From NCBI GenBank assembly GCA_017993505.1, contig JAGOMP010000013.1, forward strand, positions 1-52,649: a DNA stretch of 52,649 nucleotides. The letters are read 5' to 3'. A program made the position numbers and the translations under genes. Below the pieces are notes generated by a model. The model searched no databases. It was not told where the DNA came from and was given only the letters and a program-made list of their open reading frames with translations. Shown piece by piece: positions 47,201-52,649 of this stretch (positions are counted from its first letter, which is position 1; each line of letters opens with the position of its first letter). This DNA is from Planctomycetota bacterium (GTDB lineage: Bacteria; Planctomycetota; Uabimicrobiia; Uabimicrobiales; JABWCH01).

Positions 47201-48849
47201 CAGAAATCACACAATACCAAGAACAATGCCAAAAATTATATCCTACCTCAAAAGATTATCCAGCTCACAATATTGCATTCCAAGTACCACTTTCCAATGC
47301 AAAACAAATGGCAGAAAACTTAAACATAGTTTTAAAGAAAGTAGAAGATAGCCTAGGACAAAAAAATCCAGACAAAGCTTTACAAATTTTACAATCTAAT
47401 ATAAATCTTGTAGAGCAAAGTCGAAGCATTGCTCCTACCTTACAAACTATTAAAGAATCGTTTATTACCAAAATGAACGAATACAAAATTATGGCAGAGC
47501 AAAAACAAACGATTGCAGATATCAGAAAATATAAAACCAAAGTTGAAACATATTTAACAGAACTTCAAGAACAATTTAAACCATTGGCTCAGAGTGTAGA
47601 AGATTATAATGCCAATTACGCCTCGCTAGCAGACGCAGCAAAAATTCCAGATGAAGTAAACAAAGCTTTAGAGCACGGGAAAAATCAAATTGAATTTGTA
47701 AATGACACGATTAAAAAAGGAAATCGTTTATCTAATGCTTTAAAATATCCAGAGGCATTGGAATATTGGGAACAACAAGATACAGGTCGACTCATCAATC
47801 GTGAAGTTATCATTGAACTTGGTAAACATCGTTATCGAATGGAAGATTTAGTATTTGAAGCAAAACAAATCCAAGAACGAAAAAATAAAATTGATAGCAT
47901 TGCTAATCTCTTAAAAATGATTCAACATCGACTCAATCAATTACAAAGCACACATGAAGAATTGCAAAGGAATATCAATCTAGCACATGAAAAATATCCT
48001 GCTTCACAAGGATTTACTCCTATTGATGTCAATGCTGAGAGTGCATGCCATGAAGCTATAGCTGAAATTAAAGAACTCACAGAAGCTATTCGACGAGGTG
48101 AAGACCTCATGCAAAGTGCACAATATGATGAAGTAGTGAGACTGCTTAAAATTTATGAAAACCCTGCCATGACAAAACTTCCTTTTGTCGAACAAATCAA
48201 TAGAAATGTACAAAAAAATATAAGAGACAATGAGCGAATTATGTCAGATGCTTCTTTCCGCCAACAAATTGAAATTCAAAAGCGACAACATGCACAAAAG
48301 CAAGAACAAAGAAAAAAATGGCGTAAATCTCCTGGTAGTTGGTACAATGAATTAGCATCATCATTACAAAAATTTAATGATGTCCATGATCAATTAAAAA
48401 TTTCCCTTAAAGGTAGCACAAGTGCCAATATGTATCCTAGAGTTCTTAGTGGAATTAATGAATTAAAACGAATTCCAGATGAAATTGCAGAACTCCAAGA
48501 AATGATCCAAGAAATAGAAAATAATAATTGCAATGTTCTACAAATGCTAACAGAGAAGGAAGAAAAAGCACTCATTCCTAGAGTTGCTAGAGAAGCTAAA
48601 AATGCAAAACAATTTTTCCATTCTCGTGAAATTCCTGTAGATTTAGGAACACAAGCAACTGAATTTCGAGAACTTATTGATAAAATTTATACACAACTCA
48701 TGATCCATAAAGAAGAATGGGTCAATGACCAATACTTAAAAGACTTAAATAAAACGTTACGAGGAATCACAGATAAATATAGCGACGCACATAAATCTAT
48801 ATACTCCATGTACACTAATTTATTAGAATCCTCTAAAAATAACCATTAA
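44254..48849 (+). CDS. Giant single-pass membrane protein with six-fold helical repeat
   Basis: This 1531-residue protein matches no family I know. Residues about 1-190 form a globular N-terminal domain. An acidic, low-complexity region (about 235-560) holds short repeats (LYNEDSVEET, EELPE) and five copies of an xxIxxKYGI-type motif (near 314, 428, 469, 495 and 541). One membrane helix spans about 562-582. The rest (about 590-1531) is alpha-helical or coiled coil and carries a periodic YPxSQGFPxP-like motif near 628, 752, 873, 995, 1113 (degenerate) and 1247, a repeat of about 120 residues, each followed by a helix with an AxxxL pattern. The topology suggests a cytoplasmic N-terminus and a periplasmic repeat rod. 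No signal peptide. An envelope-spanning or scaffold role is inferred. Confidence 0.75.
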   Translation: MEKLTFRESRKFIEALKKRAVFLGAKGHEVRSKLEEQDLNEKVIIATSKKHRLILVATEEGFEGFHFNENELERYEILGSFDAYLQESYNFSIFEIDTQKLSLFLKSTPKSLITLHEDIDFELGLRYRTSLNTPDVQVIIYYWQTGPMLLIYKKNGKEVISLSEARSNIEGEEAIQRIQSQYKTVPCTMKVLRSEIQGTIVTSSKTSAITLDPDLKNTQRYEKDLLVLPFEDDDEAILTSSIFEESKVSMTAQESLLYNEDSVEETLYNEDSVETSEMMKEELPEMMEEELPELEDSVVMSAEELPELGPEDLDIFKKYGIEAPVNLDTKKRLASDYLPQSIETKPILNASPSLDTKKQSMKTSSIPKMILNVDTKRHTSSFAEQLPSIKQEPIEDTTNEKEINEAFLEPDEEKVNEALLESGLTQEEKEILEKYGLDVDINFEDEMVEDLEESVVLRQESLPEIGMEDIGVLAKYGIALAGTAGRATSMVNKNDVAILSHYNIILPNGTNSTLEEIQEAYNIAKTTNKLPSTVAPQDRVVFTKFGLDIPQKQIKIQFNIKYLIIPISIFLFILMSSVALKIWKAKRLEQEIRSHCLERTDFITQTINTGQEKITVIKDIIEKLKKNYPKSQGYPEPSPNLMEHLAQTEKFILNLKILLRTAEEKLIEDVRVAEEYLFTMEMDDLLQEENTDQAEQLTERFKLFYTTVEFMHKQEEKRRQIRTACRILREQKINGEQKVKALEENWKNLQEKYPESQGFPPRPQGVEQTIRETKAKNRTLYQNLRALEIAMIGNLDSALLLMEEQQKKDTHNFAYLEGLNGSILDITHLCANMAAKQSLQKRTVEIMTQINNTIDQVEKHFDKIAENKDILDEFPDDLEIPRPDKDEKELLSQLQQEYNTWNDGLQNARKLVHQNQFEEAEKFMLNLLKKEYPVKDLERIQLNMQDAITIAKGMQERSELGKQIAKAMRQAKEQSIVLKNYATEITQYQEQCQKLYPTSKDYPAHNIAFQVPLSNAKQMAENLNIVLKKVEDSLGQKNPDKALQILQSNINLVEQSRSIAPTLQTIKESFITKMNEYKIMAEQKQTIADIRKYKTKVETYLTELQEQFKPLAQSVEDYNANYASLADAAKIPDEVNKALEHGKNQIEFVNDTIKKGNRLSNALKYPEALEYWEQQDTGRLINREVIIELGKHRYRMEDLVFEAKQIQERKNKIDSIANLLKMIQHRLNQLQSTHEELQRNINLAHEKYPASQGFTPIDVNAESACHEAIAEIKELTEAIRRGEDLMQSAQYDEVVRLLKIYENPAMTKLPFVEQINRNVQKNIRDNERIMSDASFRQQIEIQKRQHAQKQEQRKKWRKSPGSWYNELASSLQKFNDVHDQLKISLKGSTSANMYPRVLSGINELKRIPDEIAELQEMIQEIENNNCNVLQMLTEKEEKALIPRVAREAKNAKQFFHSREIPVDLGTQATEFRELIDKIYTQLMIHKEEWVNDQYLKDLNKTLRGITDKYSDAHKSIYSMYTNLLESSKNNH

Positions 48850-48882
48850 TGTTCCAATTAAATTCTATTAGAAAGGTAAACT

Positions 48883-50079
48883 ATGAACGAAATTTTAGAG
48901 ATGGCTTGCAACTTACAAAAAGAAGTAACCACATTTTTAAGAGAAATCGTAGCCATCCCCTCTTACAGCGGACAAGAAAGTAACGTAATTAAACGAATCA
49001 AAGAAGAAATGGACAAAATCGGATTTGATGAAACACGCGTGGACGATTTTGGAAACCTCATGGGACGACTTGGCAATGGTCCCAAAGTTCTTGTTATTGA
49101 CGGACATTGCGATACAGTAGAAGTAGGCTATGAATCCCTTTGGAAAGTAGATCCATTCAAAGGCGATTTAAAAGATGGTATTATTTATGGACGTGGCTGT
49201 TGTGACCAAAAAGGTGGAGTAGCAAGTGCAGTATATGCTGGGAAAATTCTCAAGAAAATCGGCGTACCTGAAAACTTGACTATTTGGGTAGTTGCTTCTG
49301 TCCAAGAAGAAGATTGCGACGGTCTTTGCTGGAAATATATTTTAGAAGAAGAAAAACTTAATCCTGACCTTGTGATCATCACAGAACCTACGAACTTAAA
49401 TATCTACCGAGGACATCGAGGAAGAATGGAAATGAAAGTTCGTACAGAAGGTATCTCCTGTCATGGTTCTGCTCCAGAACGAGGCGAAAACGCAATATAT
49501 AAAATGGCTCCTATTGTAAAAGAAATCGAAGAATTGCACACAAAACTTGCTGATGATCCATTCTTAGGAAAAGGAAGTATTACAATATCAGAGATTAAAT
49601 CTACTTCACCTTCTCTTTGTGCTGTCGCTGATTCTTGCACCATACACCTAGATAGACGACTCACTGTAGGAGAAACTTTAGAAACTAGTGTTAAAGAAAT
49701 TGAAGATTTACCTTCTTTCAAAAAAGCAAACGCAAAAGTTTGGGTTGATGAATATAAGGTACCTACCCATACAGGTAAAGTATATCCTATGCAATCTTAT
49801 TTTCCAACTTGGGTTTTAGCTGAAGATCATCCTTTCTTGCAATTATCTGTTAAAACTTATAAAGAACTTTTTGAAAAAGAACCTAAAATTGATAAATGGA
49901 CATTTTCCACGAACGGAATTGCAACTATGGGCTTACATAATGTTCCTACTTTAGGATTTGGTCCTGGTAATGAAGTCTATGCTCATTTCCCCAATGAACA
50001 AATCCCAGAAAAAGACTTAGTTCATGCAATGGCGTTCTATGTACAATTTGCAAAAAATTTCGCAGATCACATGAAATAA
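48883..50079 (+). CDS. ygeY: YgeY-type M20 family metallohydrolase
   Basis: The 398-residue M20 peptidase-family enzyme matches the YgeY selenium-metabolism hydrolase group closely. Metal ligands and catalytic residues are visible: DGHCDTV (His75, Asp77), GRGCCDQKGG (Asp108), VQEEDCDG (Glu142, Glu143) and EPTNLNIYRGHRG (Glu168). HFPNEQIPEKD supplies a late His. Proteins of this group are annotated with selenium or purine catabolism, but no selenium genes are near, so the substrate is open. AGAAAGG precedes the ATG. A perfect palindromic terminator follows. Confidence 0.85.
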   Translation: MNEILEMACNLQKEVTTFLREIVAIPSYSGQESNVIKRIKEEMDKIGFDETRVDDFGNLMGRLGNGPKVLVIDGHCDTVEVGYESLWKVDPFKGDLKDGIIYGRGCCDQKGGVASAVYAGKILKKIGVPENLTIWVVASVQEEDCDGLCWKYILEEEKLNPDLVIITEPTNLNIYRGHRGRMEMKVRTEGISCHGSAPERGENAIYKMAPIVKEIEELHTKLADDPFLGKGSITISEIKSTSPSLCAVADSCTIHLDRRLTVGETLETSVKEIEDLPSFKKANAKVWVDEYKVPTHTGKVYPMQSYFPTWVLAEDHPFLQLSVKTYKELFEKEPKIDKWTFSTNGIATMGLHNVPTLGFGPGNEVYAHFPNEQIPEKDLVHAMAFYVQFAKNFADHMK

Positions 50080-50109
50080 ATATATACATATATTTATATT
50101 TCTAAAATA

Positions 50110-50149
50110 AAAAAAAGGGAGACAACAATATTGTTGTCTCCCTTTTTTT
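50110..50149. terminator. Perfect 40-nt palindromic terminator between convergent genes
   Basis: A fully self-complementary sequence centred at 50129/50130, with a GGGAGACAACAAT core and A7/T7 ends, so it can terminate both ygeY (plus) and the moxR-DUF58 operon (minus). Confidence 0.9.
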
Positions 50150-50253
50150 ATGCACATTATGATAAAAACAAACTACGCAATACTACAACCATACAATGTT
50201 ACACCAATACATTCATCATGTATGCACATTATGATAAAAACAAACTACGCAAT
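50149..50253. repeat. 33-bp direct repeat copying the 3' end of the DUF58 gene
   Basis: TATGCACATTATGATAAAAA plus CAAACTACGCAAT occurs at 50149-50181 and at 50221-50253. The second copy contains the stop codon and last codons of the minus-strand DUF58 gene; the first is a downstream duplicate beyond the stop. Confidence 0.9.
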
Positions 50254-51125
50254 GTTACGTCAATAGGTTGGTCTGTAGTGATAGTATTGTATGTCATAGA
50301 ATATGAAATAGCACCTTTTTTCAATTTCTTAATAAAATCTTGCACTTCTTTTAAATATGCTTTTTGAAGGAAGCGTGGATTGATCAGCAATTGAGATTGA
50401 ATATCTTCTAAATTCTCAAATAATGTTGTATTTTTTAAAGGAAAATACAATTCATCTGGATCCAATATATGCAAAAGAAAAATTTCATGTTTTTTATGAC
50501 AAAATTGTTGTAGAGCAGAAAGAATTCCATCTATATCATCAAAAAAATCAGAAATAATAAGAATGATGCCTTTTTTTCGAATTTGTTCACAAATATTTTG
50601 CAAAACTTTATTCATATTTGTCTTTTCCAAAGGCGTTGTAGTTGCTAATGAGTAGGCAATATCTTTCAAATATCCTGGATTTGTGGAAGGAGGTAAAGTA
50701 GTTTGAATCGTATCATCAAAAATAAATATTCCAACAGAATCTTGCTGTTGTAAAATAATATATGCAAGAGATGTTGCAAGATAACATGCATATTCATACT
50801 TTGTCATATTATGAGAAGTATACTGCATCGACGCACTAGAATCTACTAAAATATTGGCAATGAGATTTGTTTCTTCTTCATATTGTTTAATATAATATCG
50901 ATCTGATTTAGCATATACTTTCCAATCAATATATCGAATGTCATCTCCAGCTACATATTCTCTATGTTCTGCAAATTCTACAGAAAAACCATGAAAAGGG
51001 CTTTTATGTAGCCCTGTGATGTATCCTTCTACAATTTGACGTGCTTTGAGTTCTAAATCATTGATTTTATTTAAAATTTCTGGATCTAAATATTTTTGTG
51101 ATGTAGAAGACGAGGAATTAATCAT
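50229..51125 (-). CDS. DUF58 (von Willebrand A-like) protein
   Basis: The 298-residue protein has the DUF58 signature [21 protein letters not shown] (about 55-75, first 20 residues characteristic) and a vWA-type MIDAS motif, DSSAS (95-99), followed by a Rossmann-like fold. DUF58 proteins are partners of MoxR AAA ATPases, probably in chaperone-like activation of other envelope or metalloprotein complexes. Its start overlaps the moxR stop by 8 bp, so the two are translationally coupled. It has no signal peptide or membrane helix. Confidence 0.9.
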   Translation of the reverse strand: MINSSSSTSQKYLDPEILNKINDLELKARQIVEGYITGLHKSPFHGFSVEFAEHREYVAGDDIRYIDWKVYAKSDRYYIKQYEEETNLIANILVDSSASMQYTSHNMTKYEYACYLATSLAYIILQQQDSVGIFIFDDTIQTTLPPSTNPGYLKDIAYSLATTTPLEKTNMNKVLQNICEQIRKKGIILIISDFFDDIDGILSALQQFCHKKHEIFLLHILDPDELYFPLKNTTLFENLEDIQSQLLINPRFLQKAYLKEVQDFIKKLKKGAISYSMTYNTITTDQPIDVTLRSLFLS

Positions 51126-52179
51126 AGTTTAAAACCTTTGCGATTTGTGAACTATATATTGAATCCATAGGATTTAGTGGAATATAATCAATGAGCCTAT
51201 CAATAATATGGTCAGAATCAATACCTTCTGCATGAGCTGTGTAATTGGTGATGATTCTATGACGTAGAACAGGGTGTACCACAGCACGAATGTCATCAGA
51301 AGTGGCCATATAGCGACCATGCAAAATAGCATTTGCTTTAGCACCTAAAATCAAATATTGACCAGCACGGGGTCCTGCTCCCCAAGACACATACTTTTTA
51401 ATAAAATCTGGGACTAAAGGATCATTGACTCTAGTAAGACGTGAAAATTGAAGTGCATAATTGATCGTAGAATCTCCAATAGGAACTTGACGAACAATTC
51501 TCTGTATTTCCAAAATTTCCTCTGCAGAAAGAGATGGTGTGGGCGTAGTATTTTGGTTTGTGGTCGTCATTTTCATAATTTCGAATTCTTCTTCTTGGCT
51601 AGGATAATCGACTAAAATATTGAACATGAATCGATCCAGTTGTGCTTCTGGAAGAGGATACGTTCCCTCTTGTTCAATAGGATTTTGTGTAGCAAGAACA
51701 AAAAAAGGTTGGGGCAATACATGTTTTTTACCAGCAGCAGTGACTTGGTATTCTTGCATTCCTTCTAGCAAAGCTGCTTGTGTTTTAGGCGAAGTTCTAT
51801 TGATTTCATCAGCAAGGATAACATTAGCAAAAATAGGACCAGGTAAAAATTTAAACGATCGTTCATGCGTTTCTCTGTCTTCTTGGATCACTTCTGTCCC
51901 AGTAATATCTGCTGGCATTAAGTCAGGTGTAAATTGAATTCTAGAAAAACTCAAAGATAAAGACTGAGCTAGCGTAGAAATCAAAAGCGTTTTTGCCAAT
52001 CCTGGCACACCAATTAATAAACTGTGTCCTCGAGCAAAAATGCAAATTAAAACTTGATCCACTACTTCTTCTTGTCCAACAATCACTTTTTTAATTTCTT
52101 GCTTCAATGTTTTATAAGCGTTTTTCAATTTGTCGACAGCTTGCATTTCTTCTTGGATTAATTCTTGTTCAACAAACAT
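51118..52179 (-). CDS. moxR: MoxR-family AAA+ ATPase
   Basis: The 353-residue AAA+ ATPase has Walker A GVPGLAKT (57-64), Walker B ILADEINR (121-128), sensor 1 [20 protein letters not shown] and a C-terminal lid domain with [14 protein letters not shown]. MoxR ATPases act with vWA-domain proteins, and the DUF58 partner is directly downstream. AGGAGT lies just before the ATG. The region upstream (52180-52331) carries four 26-bp repeats with TTGACT words on this strand, possibly regulatory. Confidence 0.93.
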   Translation of the reverse strand: MFVEQELIQEEMQAVDKLKNAYKTLKQEIKKVIVGQEEVVDQVLICIFARGHSLLIGVPGLAKTLLISTLAQSLSLSFSRIQFTPDLMPADITGTEVIQEDRETHERSFKFLPGPIFANVILADEINRTSPKTQAALLEGMQEYQVTAAGKKHVLPQPFFVLATQNPIEQEGTYPLPEAQLDRFMFNILVDYPSQEEEFEIMKMTTTNQNTTPTPSLSAEEILEIQRIVRQVPIGDSTINYALQFSRLTRVNDPLVPDFIKKYVSWGAGPRAGQYLILGAKANAILHGRYMATSDDIRAVVHPVLRHRIITNYTAHAEGIDSDHIIDRLIDYIPLNPMDSIYSSQIAKVLNYD

Positions 52180-52230
52180 ATATCACTCCTAGGAAGTTTC
52201 TCATTGCCTGTTAGAAAAAAATTTTCTTTG

Positions 52231-52331
52231 TACAGTCAACTTTATTCATTTCCTTGTATAGTCAAATGTATTATTTTCTTGATACAGTCAACTTTATTCA
52301 TTTCCTTGTATAGTCAAATTTATTCTTTGTT
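52231..52331 (-). repeat. 26-bp tandem repeat x4 upstream of moxR
   Basis: On the plus strand, AGTCAA words occur at 52234, 52260, 52286 and 52312, exactly 26 bp apart; units alternate between a TACAGTCAACTTTATTC type and a TATAGTCAAATGTATT type. On the moxR coding strand each unit reads TTGACTGTA or TTGACTATA, resembling a -35 box or an operator half-site. No matching -10 box at 17 bp was found, so an operator or expanded-promoter role is equally possible. Confidence 0.75.
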
Positions 52332-52649
52332 TTAGTAAATTCTATTATCTATAGATTGAAGTTCTTCAGGATATGATTTTTCTAAAAGCATGCGATGGAA
52401 TTGAAGTTTTGTCTGCAAATCTATAAAATCTGGCTTTTGAATATCTGAAAGATGTTCAAAATAATCTCGAACATAAAAATTATTATCTAAAATCATAATA
52501 TTCCAAGCATCTAAAACATCATATTGAATTTCTATAGGAATTTGTTGGAGATCTTTTTGATCGAGAAGTTGTTTTTGCAACGTTGGATTAAAATAAGTCC
52601 AGACATGTTTAGAAACATAGCTTCGTTTATCTTTATCACCTTCTTTCCA
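52332..52649 (-). CDS. C-terminal part of an unrecognised protein (runs off the window)
   Basis: An open frame runs from the stop at 52332 to the window edge, giving the last 105 residues of a longer protein (it reads WKEGDKDKRSYVSKHVWTYF at the edge). A short start at 52580 would be a TTG without evidence of an RBS, and the frame is open well upstream of it, so this is a partial gene. The fragment is charged and mostly helical (QIPIEIQYDVLDAWNIMILD) with no known motif. It is upstream of moxR, separated by the 26-bp repeats, in the same orientation. Confidence 0.6.
   Translation of the reverse strand, partial: WKEGDKDKRSYVSKHVWTYFNPTLQKQLLDQKDLQQIPIEIQYDVLDAWNIMILDNNFYVRDYFEHLSDIQKPDFIDLQTKLQFHRMLLEKSYPEELQSIDNRIY

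Noticed and set aside
52332..52580. A complete 82-residue gene
   Set aside because: The frame continues open beyond 52580 to the window edge without a stop, so this is the tail of a longer gene.

Overview
This window comes from an AT-rich (about one third GC by eye) diderm bacterium. An outer membrane is supported by a porin-like beta-barrel (8562-10253), a TolC-family protein (39001-40482) and a lipoprotein signal (36529). The combination of tandem FloA/SPFH proteins with two NfeD proteins, MshEN-type GspE/PilB ATPases, an MglA-like GTPase, MoxR-DUF58, split glycine dehydrogenase (gcvPA/gcvPB) and Ig-like surface proteins fits an uncultured Planctomycetota/PVC-type lineage best. No rRNA or other decisive phylogenetic marker is present, so that placement is inference. 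No insertion sequence, prophage, integrase or CRISPR array was seen. Ribosome binding sites are mostly AAAGGA/GGAG, 5-9 nt from the start.

Layout. 1-1763: a tandem pair of secreted Ig-like proteins, the first truncated by a frameshift. 1764-2037: short tandem repeats. 2044-12624: a co-directional run made of an RlmD/TrmA-like methyltransferase, then (new promoter) an unknown protein, thiamine pyrophosphokinase, an orphan DppB-like permease, a zinc-ribbon/coiled-coil/beta-propeller membrane protein, a porin, an MTA/SAH deaminase and a CarboxypepD_reg-like membrane protein. 12973-13659: radC behind a triplicated promoter/RBS unit. 14010-14817: an LCM-type methyltransferase broken at a T8 tract. 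14818-15541: gene-free, with two arrays of a GC-rich 18-21 bp minisatellite. 15542-20218: nfeD-long, nfeD-short, floA, small membrane protein, floA2. 20412-24260: orphan OmpR-type regulator, then gcvPA-gcvPB. 24385-26167: PrsW-like protease and two YbjQ-domain proteins. 26430-32136: GspE/PilB, PilT, second GspE/PilB and PilC. 32236-40482: a long envelope run (CorC-like, NlpC/P60, CorC-like, PH-domain membrane protein, TPR lipoprotein, TolC). 40782-41540 (minus): TatD. 41722-41794: tRNA-Glu(CTC). 42143-48849: MglA-like GTPase with a long tail, a 78-residue protein, ClpP, and a 1531-residue single-pass protein with a six-fold helical repeat. 48883-50079: YgeY-type M20 hydrolase. 50229-52649 (minus): moxR-DUF58 and the end of a further gene.

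How it fits together. Most of the window serves the envelope: a flotillin/NfeD membrane-organising module, a type IV pilus/type II secretion motor set lacking pilins and secretin here, a peptidoglycan hydrolase between two CNNM/CorC-like proteins, and several large repeat proteins with membrane anchors. Metabolic genes (thiN, mtaD, gcvPAB, ygeY) are interspersed. Many intergenic regions carry short tandem duplications (21-75 bp units), often copying a promoter/RBS or the 3' end of the neighbouring gene. This looks like a genome-wide habit and is one of the more unusual features of the sequence.
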